NCBI GenBank assembly: GCA_003725745.1
Contig: RHDP01000001.1
Span: forward strand, 3,673,001-3,737,000
DNA length: 64,000 nucleotides
Direction: 5' to 3'
Source: Streptomyces sp. I6
GTDB taxonomy: Bacteria; Actinomycetota; Actinomycetes; Streptomycetales; Streptomycetaceae
In this document: piece after piece, positions 1 to 8,409 of the stretch
Numbering within the stretch: position 1 is the stretch's first letter
Layout: each line of letters begins with the position of its first letter
Position numbers and translations under genes: made by a program
The notes under the pieces: generated by a model
What the model saw: the letters and a program-made list of their open reading frames with translations, nothing else
Databases searched by the model: none
What the model was told of the DNA's origin: nothing

Positions 1-153
1 GCCGGCCCCTTCGGCCTCGGTGGTCCCCGTGGTTCCGGTGGTTCCGGTGGTTCCGGTGGCCTCGGTGGTCCCGGTGGCGGATGTCGTGTCGGCGGTGATG
101 GTGGCCTCCCCGGCCCAGCGGTGGGAATCCGTTCGATGGCAGAAGGCTGTCAT
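1..153 (-). CDS. Possible start of a minus-strand gene, cut by the window edge
   Basis: An ATG at 153 opens a minus-strand frame with no stop to the window edge (51 codons). After about ten residues the translation becomes a run of Thr/Gly/Ala triplets caused by a short GGTTCCGGT-type repeat between about 30 and 80. The frame faces away from the aminotransferase at 307, a usual arrangement for a catabolic pair or a regulator. No domain is visible. The ATG lies inside an inverted repeat that could be an operator, so the true start may differ. Function unknown; the call rests on an open frame only. Confidence 0.2.
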   Translation of the reverse strand, partial: MTAFCHRTDSHRWAGEATITADTTSATGTTEATGTTGTTGTTGTTEAEGAG

Positions 154-180
154 GATGGCAGCATGCTGTCAATATTGTCG
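148..180. promoter_or_regulatory. Possible operator between divergent genes
   Basis: This stretch is clearly richer in A and T than its surroundings. It holds CATG motifs at 151-154 and 162-165 flanked by TGTCA-type half sites, and the 8-bp palindrome CAATATTG at 170-177. It sits about 130 bp upstream of the aminotransferase start. A regulator site or promoter is plausible; nothing identifies the protein that would bind. Confidence 0.3.
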
Positions 181-306
181 ATCGGTATTCCGTGCGGGGG
201 TTCCGCTGCGCGTTGCCCGTGAAAGCGACACGTTGCCCAGGAAAGTGGCGGAGGCCATACAGGGTGGCCATGTCGACCCCGGTCGGCGCCTCCCTAACCT
301 GGCCGC

Positions 307-1667
307 ATGACCCCTCATGCCGAACCCGATCCCCAGGCCGGCGCGGCCGTGAAGGCCGCCGACCGCGCACATGTCTTCCACTCGTGGTCCGCCCAGGGCC
401 TGATCGACCCGCTCGCCGTGGCCGGCGCGGAGGGTTCGTACTTCTGGGACTACGAGGGCAACCGCTACCTCGACTTCACCAGCGGCCTCGTCTACACCAA
501 CATCGGTTACCAGCACCCGAGGGTCGTCGAGGCGGTCCAGGAGCAGGCGGGGCGGCTGGCCACGTTCGCGCCGGCGTTCGCCATCGACGTGCGCTCGGAG
601 GCGGCGCGCCTGATAGCCGAGCGCACCCCCGGCGACCTGGACAAGATCTTCTTCACCAACGGCGGCGCCGAGGCCGTCGAGAACGCGGTGCGCATGGCCC
701 GTCTGCACACGGGCCGGGCGAAGGTGCTCTCGGCGTACCGCTCCTACCACGGAGCCACCTCCACGGCGATCAACCTCACCGGCGACCCGCGCCGCTGGGC
801 GTCCGACACCGCCTCGGCGGGCGTCGTCCACTTCTGGGCGCCGTTCCCGTACCGCTCGCCGTTCTACTCCTCTACGGAGGCGGAGGAGTGCGCGCGGGCG
901 CTGCAGCACCTGGAGGACACGATCGCGTTCGAGGGTCCGGGGACCGTCGCCGCGATCGTCCTGGAGACCATCCCCGGCACCGCGGGCATCATGACCCCGC
1001 CGCCCGGGTACCTCACGGGCGTCCGCGAGATCTGCGACCGGTACGGCATCGTGTTCGTCCTCGACGAGGTCATGGCGGGCTTCGGGCGCACGGGCAGGTG
1101 GTTCGCGGCGGAGCACTACGACGTCGTGCCCGATCTGCTGACCTTCGCCAAGGGGTCAACTCCGGTTATGTGCCGCTCGGCGGCGTCGCCATCTCCGCCG
1201 AGATCGCGGCGACCTTCGACAAGCGCCCGTACCCCGGCGGCCTCACCTACTCAGGCCACCCGCTCGCCTGCGCGGCCGCCGTTGCGACGATCCGGGTGAT
1301 GGAGGACGAGAAGGTCGTCGAGCACGCCGCCCACCTCGGCGAGACCGTGCTCGGCCCGGGGCTGCGCGCGCTGGCCGAGCGCCACCCGTCGGTGGGGGAG
1401 GTGCGCGGTCTCGGCGCGTTCTGGGCCCTGGACCTGGTGCGCGACCGCGAGACCCGGGAGCCGCTGGTGCCGTACAACGCCTCGGGCGATGCGGCCGCGC
1501 CGATGGCCGCCTTCGGCGCGGCCTGTAAGAAGAACGGCCTGTGGCCCTTCATCAACATGAACCGCACCCACGCCGTCCCGGCCTGCAACGTCACCGAGGC
1601 CGAGACCAAGGAGGGCCTGGCGGCCCTGGACGCGGCCCTGTCGGTCGCCGACGAGCACACCGTCTGA
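307..1667 (+). pseudogene. Class-III aminotransferase (GABA/aspartate aminotransferase family), frameshifted
   Basis: A PLP-dependent omega-aminotransferase of fold type I, which would move an amino group from an amine or omega-amino acid to a keto acid. Residues 1-282 are read from ATG 307; the remainder (GVNSGYVPLGG onward, to the TGA at 1665-1667) is in another frame. The join is at 1153-1156, directly after the Lys codon at 1150-1152 that should bind PLP. Adding one C (GGGTC to GGCGTC) restores the family motif and a 453-residue protein of normal length. Motifs seen include the FFTNGGAEAVENA cofactor loop and DEVMAGFGRTG. No convincing ribosome site precedes ATG 307. The substrate cannot be told from sequence. 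The break is probably an assembly error. Confidence 0.88.
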
Positions 1668-1673
1668 CAACAG

Positions 1674-1712
1674 CCGGGGCCCGCGTGTCAGCGCCACGGG
1701 CTCGGGCCCCGG
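1674..1712 (+). terminator. Hairpin after the aminotransferase
   Basis: Perfect 10-bp arms CCGGGGCCCG (1674-1683) and CGGGCCCCGG (1703-1712) around a 19-nt loop, starting 7 bp after the stop codon. No T-run follows, as is common for Streptomyces terminators. Confidence 0.5.
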
Positions 1713-2085
1713 TTCACGTGGGTCCCGGTTCGGGTGGACTCCGGCTGGTGTGGTCCCGGTTCATGTGGGTCACGGGGTCGTGGGCCCGGGTTCCTGTGTG
1801 CGCCCGTCACAGGGCTCGCGGCCGTGGCCCCTCTGCTCTGTGCGTCTGCCATGGGAGTGCGTTCCTGGCCCCGCTCTGTGTCCTGACGTGGCCGGGGGCC
1901 TACCCCTCACGGCGGAGGGCGGAGGCGGGCCGGGATGAGGCAGCCGCCGCCGGGCCCCGAGGGGCCTGAGGCGGGCCCGGGGACGTGCGGTGAGGCCCGC
2001 GGGAGCCTCCGGACCGGCACGGGCGGGGCAGAGCCTGCCGCGGGGCTTAAGGTGTCCGTCGAACCGGACGGAGGAGACCGACACC
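1713..2085. other. Intergenic stretch without a gene
   Basis: No supported gene. The first part (1708-1790) carries degenerate copies of CCCGGTTCATGTGGGTC. The last 60 bases should hold the promoter of the GntR regulator; GGAGGAG at 2069-2075 is its ribosome site. Confidence 0.5.
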
Positions 2086-2766
2086 ATGCCCGCGAGCGGA
2101 GCGGTCACGCGCAACACCCTGCGGCAGCAGATCGCCGACGCGTTGCGGGACGAAGTGCTGGCCGGACGGCTGCGGCCCGGGCAGGAGTTCACGGTCAAGC
2201 AGATCGCCGAGCAGTACGGCGTCTCCACCACCCCCGTCCGCGAGGCCCTCGTCGACCTGGCCGGACAGGGCCTGCTCGACTCCAGCCAGCACCGCGGCTT
2301 CCATGTGCACCGCTTCTCCGTCGAGGACTTCCGCGGCATGATCGAGGCCCGCTCGCTCATCGTCGACGCCGTCTTCCGCGAGGGCGGCGTTCCCCGTGCC
2401 CAGTCGGCGACGGGCGCGTCGCTGGTCTCCGTACGCCGCCGCGCGGAGGAGGCCGCACGCGCCGCCCGCTGCGGCGAGCTGAACGTCCTCATCGGCTACG
2501 ACCTGCGGTTCTGGCGTGAGCTGGGTGCCCTCGTCACCAACCGCTACATCGCCGACTTCCTGGACCGGCTCAGGGTGCAGTCCTGGGTCTTCGCCGTGCC
2601 CCGGCTGCGGGGCGAGCCCGACCTCGGGAACTGGCTGTGGTGCGGTCACGAGCAACTCGTCGACGCGATCACACAGGGCGACGCCGCGGCGGCACGGTCG
2701 CTGATCTCGGCCGACGACGACCTGGCCCTGCGCTGGGCGGACTGGCCGGAGCGGCGCCCGGAGTGA
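2086..2766 (+). CDS. GntR family transcriptional regulator, FCD type
   Basis: DNA-binding repressor or activator of the GntR superfamily, 226 residues. The N-terminal winged helix (about residues 8-75) shows the classic recognition region ending in STTPVREALVDLAGQGLL. The rest is an all-helical FCD ligand-binding domain (about 85-215). The frame extends 32 codons upstream, but ATG 2086 has a strong ribosome site (GGAGGAG, 10 bases before) and puts the HTH in its usual place. It lies 400 bp after the aminotransferase on the same strand and could control it; that is inference. FCD regulators normally sense small organic or amino acids. Confidence 0.85.
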   Translation: MPASGAVTRNTLRQQIADALRDEVLAGRLRPGQEFTVKQIAEQYGVSTTPVREALVDLAGQGLLDSSQHRGFHVHRFSVEDFRGMIEARSLIVDAVFREGGVPRAQSATGASLVSVRRRAEEAARAARCGELNVLIGYDLRFWRELGALVTNRYIADFLDRLRVQSWVFAVPRLRGEPDLGNWLWCGHEQLVDAITQGDAAAARSLISADDDLALRWADWPERRPE

Positions 2767-3094
2767 GGGTCGGAGCGGCGCCCGGAGCGGCGCCCGGAGT
2801 GACGGTCGGGCCGGGTGGGAGCGCGGCCGGTGGTGGAGCCGGACCGGTGCCCTACCGCGAGGGGAGCCGGACGGGGGATCGGAGCCACACCGGCGAGGCC
2901 CCTGTTCCGGTCCCGGCCCGGGGAACCGGCCGGCCCGGGGCCGAGCGGACCGGCCCGAGGATGGGTATGTGACCTGCAGACCCCCGGCACGGTGCCGCCA
3001 CCCGGGCCGGACCGGTGTCGGTGACGGCTGTCTGTGCGGGGTGTGCCACTAGCACTACGCTGTGCCGACCGTCGCACAACCTGCTACGACTCCG

Positions 3095-3763
3095 ATGGAG
3101 AGCGAGCCCGTCTTGGCCTGTGACCTCTGGCTGGTCCCCCTCGTCGATGTGCTGTGCCACAGCCCCGACAACCCCTTCGCCGAGGAGATCGCGTCGTACG
3201 ACAAGGCCCTCACCGCGGCCGGTCTGCCCACCGTTCCCGTCTTCGCCTACATGCCCGGCCTCTCGGGCGACGTCGCCCCGGTCGCAGGCTTCGACTACGA
3301 CGCCCTGCACTTCCTGCGCCGGGCGTACCTCCTCCAGCTCTGCGGGCTGGCGGTGACGCCCGTCGACGAACTGGGCGGCGACTACGAGCAGCTGCTGGAG
3401 ATGTTCGAGTCCACGGCCCAGCAGTCCCATCTGGTGTGGCACTACGACCACGCAGGCGCCTATGTCCCCGTCGACTTCCCCGAGCCCCTGTCCAACGAGG
3501 AACTCCTCGCCGGGGGCGGGCCGCTGGGCTCCTCCCAGGGCCTGCTGCGCGAACTCGAGTACGTGGCCCCGTCCATCGGCATCGATCCCGCCAACCCCCC
3601 GTCCGCGCCGGCTCCGCCCACCCGTCCCACCTCCCTGGAGGAACCGGCGGGCCCCATCCCCCACGACGACAGCCCGTTCGCCCGTGAACGCCATGTGTGG
3701 CTGGGTCTGCATGCGGCCGCGACCCGCAGCCTGGGCCAGGGATCAATGATCATCTTCAGCTGA
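3095..3763 (+). CDS. Conserved-looking hypothetical protein
   Basis: A 222-residue soluble, acidic protein that I do not recognise. It starts MESEPVLACDLWLVPLVDVL, has no signal peptide or membrane helix, and ends in a Pro/Thr-rich linker (about 165-195) followed by a short conserved-looking tail. Codon use is typical of Streptomyces, so the gene is real. An in-frame GTG at 3062 gives 11 more residues. I prefer ATG 3095 because TACGCT at 3056-3061 resembles a -10 box, which would put the transcript start after the GTG. A hairpin terminator abuts the stop codon. Confidence 0.6.
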   Translation: MESEPVLACDLWLVPLVDVLCHSPDNPFAEEIASYDKALTAAGLPTVPVFAYMPGLSGDVAPVAGFDYDALHFLRRAYLLQLCGLAVTPVDELGGDYEQLLEMFESTAQQSHLVWHYDHAGAYVPVDFPEPLSNEELLAGGGPLGSSQGLLRELEYVAPSIGIDPANPPSAPAPPTRPTSLEEPAGPIPHDDSPFARERHVWLGLHAAATRSLGQGSMIIFS

Positions 3764-3784
3764 GCCCCGGCCCTGGCCGGGGCT
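3763..3784 (+). terminator. Hairpin terminator
   Basis: Ten-base perfect arms AGCCCCGGCC and GGCCGGGGCT separated by CT, beginning at the last base of the preceding stop codon. GC-rich, without a T-tract. Confidence 0.6.
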
Positions 3785-3867
3785 GTCCGGTCCGTGCGAC
3801 CGCAGGTGTGCCGTACGGCCGCGGGCTGCGAGCCTCCGCCGTGTTCCGTCCCCTCAAGTCCCGAATC

Positions 3868-3949
3868 CGGCCTGTTCCGTAGCCCGGCTTGCTCGGCCTG
3901 TTTCCGTAGCCCGGCTTGTTCCGCGTACCTCGGCCTGTTCCGTAGCCCG
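3868..3949. repeat. Three imperfect copies of a roughly 20-bp repeat
   Basis: The string GGCCTGTTCCGTAGCCCG occurs at 3869, again at 3895 with one extra T, and at 3932. A second simple repeat (GCCCACCG copies) follows at about 3978-4020. The region 3785-4081 otherwise holds nothing I can support. Confidence 0.6.
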
Positions 3950-4081
3950 TTCTCCTCCCCGATCCGCCCGGACTCCCCATCCGCTGCCCACCGCTCGCTG
4001 CCCACCGCCCACCGCCCACCGTGCGGGGCCTCGGCGTGCGCGCGGGAACGCCTTGGCGCGCCGCCACGGGCTGCCGCCCGC

Positions 4082-5047
4082 GTGCCGTGTCGGCACGGGG
4101 ACGCGGGCGACGGCGCGGGCACCTACGGCCTCAGCGCCATCACCAGGCACAGTGCCGAGTACGCCAAGGACACCTTCTCCGTCACGCCGCCGGCACTCGC
4201 CGCCACCTCGGCCCTGGTGATCACGGGTAGGGCCCGGGTCGGTGACCGGCTCACCGCCACCACCGGCGCCTGGACGGCCGCCCCCGACGCGTACGCCTAC
4301 CAGTGGAAGGCCGACGGCCGGCCCGTCGCGGGAGTCATGGCCACGACCTACACGGTCCCGGCCACGCTGCTCGATCGGAAGCTGACGGTCACGGTCACCG
4401 CGGCCACCGCGGCCACCGCGGCCACCGCGGCCACCGCGGTCCGCGCGGGATCCGCGGGCGGCGCGGCGGTCTCTGCGGCCGTGACGGTCGCCAGGGGCTG
4501 CGCGCCCGGAGCGGGCGCCGCACCGAGGATCAGCGGCAGTGCCGGAACGGGTGTGAAGGTCACCGCCGTCGTCGGCGCCTGGTCGCCGGCCGCCACGTCG
4601 TACGCCTACCAGTGGCGGGCGAACGGGGCGGTGATCGCCGGGGCCATCGGGTCGGGTGACACCGTGCCCGCGTCGCTGCCGGGCAAGAAGCTCACCGTGA
4701 CCGTCACGGCCCGCAGGACCGGCCACGCCGACGGTGCGGCGACCTCGGCCGCGATCGTCGTGGCCCGGGGAGCCGCGCCCAAGGCCGGCAAGCCGCCCGC
4801 GATCACCGGCACGGCCAAGGCGGGCCGCACGCTCACCGCGAACCGGGGCACATGGACGCCCGCGCCGACCACGTACGGCTACCAGTGGTACGCGAACGGC
4901 GTGGCGATCACGGGTGCGACCAAGCCCACGCCGGCCCTCAGGGCCGCGCAGAAGGGGAAGAAGATCACGGTCAGGGTGACCGCGTTCCGCACCGGTCATC
5001 CCAGCGGCACCGCACCGAGCAGGGCGACGGCCACGGTCACCGGCTGA
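4082..5047 (+). pseudogene. Remnant of a secreted protein with three Ig-like repeats
   Basis: Three repeats of about 85-90 residues (about 4200-4490, 4510-4760, 4785-5040) share the pattern I-x-G-x-A-x-x-G-x-x-(L/V)-T-A ... W-x-(P/A) ... Y-x-YQW-x-A-(N/D)-G, as in bacterial Ig-like modules of large secreted Streptomyces enzymes. No signal peptide, catalytic domain or convincing start precedes them: the open frame runs upstream into low-complexity DNA, and the first in-frame candidate is GTG 4082. This looks like the 3' end of a larger secreted enzyme whose 5' part was lost. The first repeat holds a 9-bp minisatellite (GCGGCCACC, about five copies, 4396-4440) coding for Ala-Ala-Thr. Confidence 0.5.
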
Positions 5048-5089
5048 TCCCGCCCGCAGCCTCCCCGGGCATCCCCTGACGGAGGCCTC

Positions 5090-5887
5090 CTACCGAGCCT
5101 CCGGCGGCCGCTGCCGCGGCATGTTCGGTCGGGTCGGCGGGTGCGGCAGGGGGAAGCGGCCCCACGACGGATGGGCGTGGTCCGGGCGCGAGGGCACCGC
5201 CGCCGACTGCATCAGCAGCGGCGCCGGGCCGGCGCGGAACTCGAGCATCCAGTCGGCCGTCTCGGTGCGGACCAGCTCCGTCAGGTCCTCCGAGAAGCGG
5301 CGCAGCACGGTGAGGCACCGCTCCGCCGCCTCGCCCGCCGTGCCCTCGGTGGGCCCGAGCACCTCGCGGACGCTCTCCGATGCCCAGTCGAACTGCAGGC
5401 TCTGGAGCCGGCGGTGCACGGCCTGGGCCGCGGCCATGTCCCTCGTCCAGCCCGAGGTCAGGCCGAAGTACCGGTCGCCGGCCACGCAGGCCGCGGCGAG
5501 CAGCAACGACAGATACCCCCAGCCCGCCGCGCCGGGCAGCATCCGCGTCAGGTCCAGCAGGGGCAGTGCCGCGCCCGTGACCACCCCCAGGACCGTGCCG
5601 GCGCGCAGTGCGCGGGCACCGCGGCGCTTGCGCACGCGGTCGTCCAGATACCACTGCGCGGTCCGCAGCGCGTCGGCCTCCACCCGGCGGTACAGCTCGT
5701 CGAGGCGTTCCGCGGGCTCGCCCCAGTCGCCGAGCGGGAACGGCCGTCCGGCCAGATCGCGGCCGCGGTCACGGCCGCGGTCACGGCGCGGGCCGCTTCC
5801 GGGGCCCGGGGTGTCGCCGGTCACCGGGACCCCGGCCCCGCCCTCCTCCCGGGCCGACCCCCCAGGCTGCATCTCCGGCTGGCTCAC
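5090..5887 (-). CDS. SLATT-domain two-TM protein
   Basis: A 265-residue protein whose centre fits the SLATT family (two transmembrane helices followed by a helical region, often a predicted membrane effector of SMODS/SLOG nucleotide-signalling systems). The N-terminal ~65 residues are disordered and Gly/Arg-rich. A helix with WYLDDRVRKRRGARALRAG leads into TM1 (about 108-127) and TM2 (about 135-157), then a conserved helical part; the tail is Pro-rich. Start GTG 5887 has a good ribosome site (GAGGAG, 8 bases upstream). No nucleotide-sensor gene lies beside it, so an immunity role is not supported here. It converges on the Ig-repeat remnant. Confidence 0.75.
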   Translation of the reverse strand: MSQPEMQPGGSAREEGGAGVPVTGDTPGPGSGPRRDRGRDRGRDLAGRPFPLGDWGEPAERLDELYRRVEADALRTAQWYLDDRVRKRRGARALRAGTVLGVVTGAALPLLDLTRMLPGAAGWGYLSLLLAAACVAGDRYFGLTSGWTRDMAAAQAVHRRLQSLQFDWASESVREVLGPTEGTAGEAAERCLTVLRRFSEDLTELVRTETADWMLEFRAGPAPLLMQSAAVPSRPDHAHPSWGRFPLPHPPTRPNMPRQRPPEAR

Positions 5888-6314
5888 CGGTGCACTCCTC
5901 TGCTGCTGTGCGTGTCTGCTGCTCTGTGTGACTGCGGCTGTGCGTGACTGCTGGTCTGCATGGCTACAGCGGTGCGTGACTGCGGCCGTTCGCGGCTACG
6001 GCGGTGCGTGACCATGCGCGGTGCGTGACCACGCGCGGGTCGTGCCGCGGACACGCTTCTGCCAACCCTGCGTGACGTGGTGTGCACGCACGGGTCTCGG
6101 TGTGCAGGGTCTTCCTACCGCCGAACGGTGGGCCGGCGGAGCGGAATCCCGGTAATTCCGCCCGCACGGGCGTCCTGATCCGGTAGAGGAGGGGCGCGCC
6201 GCTCGAACCGGAAGTCACTCGAAAGAGTTGGTGCCCACTGGCCGCGGCATGCCGTCCCCCGACCGCGTAGGCTCGGTTTACCGAACAATCGACGTCGAAA
6301 TGCCAGGAGTGACC
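5888..6314. promoter_or_regulatory. Divergent promoter region of the SLATT gene and ybaB
   Basis: 427 bp without a gene. At 5900-6040 a degenerate repeat of GCGGTGCGTGAC appears four or more times. Close to ybaB the palindrome TCGGTTTACCGA (6273-6284) lies about 30 bp before the start and could be an operator. CAGGAG at 6304-6309 is the ybaB ribosome site. Confidence 0.45.
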
Positions 6315-6656
6315 GTGATTCCCGGTGGTGGCCAGCCCAATATGCAGCAGTTGCTTCAGCAGGCCCAGAAGATGCAGCAGGACCTCGCCCGTGCGCAGGA
6401 GGAACTGGCGGCGACCGAGGTCGAAGGCCAGGCGGGCGGCGGTCTCGTGAAGGCGACCGTGACCGGCTCCGGCGAGCTGCGCGGCCTCGTCATCGACCCC
6501 AAGGCGGTCGACCCGGACGACACCGAGACCCTCGCCGACCTCGTCGTCGCCGCCGTCCAGGCCGCCAACGAGAACGCACAGCAGCTGCAGCAGCAGAAGC
6601 TCGGCCCGCTCGCCCAGGGACTCGGCGGCGGCGGGATCCCCGGGCTCCCCTTCTGA
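6315..6656 (+). CDS. YbaB/EbfC family nucleoid-associated protein
   Basis: A small DNA-binding protein of 113 residues; the family forms dimers that bind DNA and is usually encoded beside recR. An N-terminal Gln-rich helix ([17 protein letters not shown]) is followed by the beta core ending [17 protein letters not shown] and a C-terminal helix, then a Gly-rich tail ending GLPF. GTG 6315 is chosen over the upstream in-frame ATGs because GGAG sits five bases before it and the family begins with a short [12 protein letters not shown]-type segment. recR follows after 82 bp, the classic arrangement, although dnaX is not next to it here. Confidence 0.9.
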   Translation: MIPGGGQPNMQQLLQQAQKMQQDLARAQEELAATEVEGQAGGGLVKATVTGSGELRGLVIDPKAVDPDDTETLADLVVAAVQAANENAQQLQQQKLGPLAQGLGGGGIPGLPF

Positions 6657-6738
6657 CGCCCTGTCCGCGCCGGTCTTGACCCTGGTCGGACCGGACCAAC
6701 TACCGTAACCACCGAAGCAATCCCAGAGAGGCGTTCCG

Positions 6739-7338
6739 TTGTACGAAGGCGTGGTTCAGGACCTCATCGACGAACTGGGCAGGCTGCCCGGCGTCGGTCC
6801 CAAGAGCGCGCAGCGGATCGCCTTCCACATCCTCCAGGCCGAGCCGGCCGACGTCCGGCGCCTCGCCCACGCGCTGCTCGAGGTGAAGGACAAGGTCCGC
6901 TTCTGCGCGGTGTGCGGGAACGTCGCGCAGCAGGAGCAGTGCGCCATCTGCCGGGACGCGCGCCGCGACCCCGCGGTCCTCTGCGTGGTCGAGGAGCCCA
7001 AGGACGTGGTCGCGATCGAGCGGACCAGGGAGTTCCGCGGCCGCTACCACGTGCTGGGCGGCGCGATCAGCCCGATCGAGGGCGTCGGCCCGGACGACCT
7101 GCGTATCCGCGAGCTTCTCGCGAGGCTCGCGGACGGCGCGGTCACCGAGTTGATCCTGGCCACCGACCCCAACCTCGAGGGCGAGGCGACCGCCACGTAC
7201 CTGGCGCGCATGGTCAAGCCCATGGGGCTGAAGGTGACGCGTCTCGCCAGCGGGCTTCCCGTTGGCGGCGATCTGGAATACGCCGACGAGGTCACGCTCG
7301 GGCGTGCCTTCGAGGGGAGACGACTTCTCGATGTCTGA
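6739..7338 (+). CDS. recR: Recombination protein RecR
   Basis: RecR, 199 residues, forms a ring clamp on DNA and works with RecO (and RecF) to load RecA at gaps. Domains in order: helix-hairpin-helix ([16 protein letters not shown], about 14-29), a four-Cys zinc motif (CAVCGN and CAICRD, about 56-73), a Toprim domain (starting [14 protein letters not shown], about 80-175) and a C-terminal Walker-B-like region ending GRRLLDV. Length is normal. The start is TTG 6739 with GAGAGG upstream. The downstream DUF5063 gene overlaps its last 8 bases, so the two are translationally coupled. Confidence 0.97.
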   Translation: MYEGVVQDLIDELGRLPGVGPKSAQRIAFHILQAEPADVRRLAHALLEVKDKVRFCAVCGNVAQQEQCAICRDARRDPAVLCVVEEPKDVVAIERTREFRGRYHVLGGAISPIEGVGPDDLRIRELLARLADGAVTELILATDPNLEGEATATYLARMVKPMGLKVTRLASGLPVGGDLEYADEVTLGRAFEGRRLLDV

Positions 7339-7999
7339 CGCAACGCTGCACTCCGCCACGCAGGACCCGGACGACTTCGCGGTCCAGATCGCCGACTCGA
7401 TCGAGAGCTTCATCGTCGCCACCACCGAGGTGGCGCGGGGCGACGAGCCGGACAGAGCCGTGCCGTTCCTTCTGCTGGAGGTCTCCCAGCTGCTGCTCAC
7501 GGGCGGCCGGCTGGGCGCCCACGAGGACATCGTCCCCGAGGAGCGCTACGAGACGGACACCGGACCCGACCTGGACGTCGACGACCTGCGCGAGCGGTTC
7601 GCCCGGCTCCTCGACCCGGTCGACGTCTTCTCCGAGGTCTTCGACCCCTACGAGCCGCGCAAGGCCCCGGTGCCGTTCCGGATCTCCGACAACCTGGCGG
7701 ACATCGTCACGGATCTGCGCCACGGCCTGGCCCACTACCGCGCGGGCCGCACGACCGAGGCGCTGTGGTGGTGGCAGTTCTCGTACTTCTCCAACTGGGG
7801 CCCGACCGCCTCCGCGACGCTGCGCGCACTCCAGTCCCTGGTCTCCCATGTGCGCCTCGACCAGCCCCTTCAGGAACTGGACGGGCTGGACACCGACGAG
7901 GACCTCGCCGAGGACGATCTCGCCGAGGAGGCGGGGCGCGTGATGGCGGAGGAGATCGCGGCGCCGCTCGGCCTGCGGAGAGCGCCCGCGCCTCGATGA
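7331..7999 (+). CDS. DUF5063 family protein
   Basis: A 222-residue acidic cytoplasmic protein of the actinobacterial DUF5063 family, function unknown. It shows no signal peptide or membrane helix. A recognisable core is [23 protein letters not shown] near residues 120-142; the C-terminus is an Asp/Glu-rich segment (about 185-205). ATG 7331 overlaps recR by 8 bp, so both are made from one message. The constant linkage to recR in Streptomyces suggests a DNA-repair-related role, but that is only context. Confidence 0.85.
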   Translation: MSDATLHSATQDPDDFAVQIADSIESFIVATTEVARGDEPDRAVPFLLLEVSQLLLTGGRLGAHEDIVPEERYETDTGPDLDVDDLRERFARLLDPVDVFSEVFDPYEPRKAPVPFRISDNLADIVTDLRHGLAHYRAGRTTEALWWWQFSYFSNWGPTASATLRALQSLVSHVRLDQPLQELDGLDTDEDLAEDDLAEEAGRVMAEEIAAPLGLRRAPAPR

Positions 8000-8035
8000 C
8001 CGGGATCCGCCGGCGGCTGCGGGCGGAGTGTCCGC

Positions 8036-8163
8036 GGGCGGGGTGTTGTCGGGCGCGGTGGCTCCGAGGGCGGGGTGTCGTCGGGCGCAACGTCCCCGAG
8101 GGCGGGGTGTTGTCGGGCGCGGCGGCTCTGACGGTGGGGTGTTGTCGGGCGTGGCGGCCGCGC
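8036..8163. repeat. Four tandem 32-bp repeats
   Basis: Four units of 32 bp at 8036, 8068, 8100 and 8132, each close to GGGCGGGGTGTTGTCGGGCG plus a 12-bp variable end. 32 is not a multiple of three, so the array is not coding in any one frame. The rest of the gap 8000-8409 holds nothing else apart from the aspartokinase leader. Confidence 0.8.
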
Positions 8164-8369
8164 GCGGTGACGGTCCGCGGGCGCGTCCCGGGGCCCGGCC
8201 GGGCCCCGGTGCGAGTGTGACGCCGCCCACAGAACCGCGTACCCCGCGGCCCCTTGGGCAGATGCATCCCCGGGCGGCCCGGCCTTGCCAATGATCACGG
8301 AGTGAGCGGGACATCTCATGATGTGATACGGCGGTGGCGATTCCGGGCTGCTCGTTAAACTGACGCAGA

Positions 8370-8387
8370 CCGCAGTGCTGACTGCGG
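8370..8387 (+). promoter_or_regulatory. Hairpin in the aspartokinase leader
   Basis: A 7-bp stem CCGCAGT / ACTGCGG with loop GCTG, 23 bp before the GTG start of aspartokinase and just upstream of its ribosome site (GAGGAG at about 8399). It could affect translation; no known riboswitch is recognised. Confidence 0.3.
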
Positions 8388-8409
8388 CACAGATGAGCGA
8401 GGAGCGCAC

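Noticed and set aside
20-310. Plus-strand frame rich in Val-Pro-Val repeats
   Set aside because: It comes from a short GGTGGTTCC repeat and overlaps the likely control region; no coding features.
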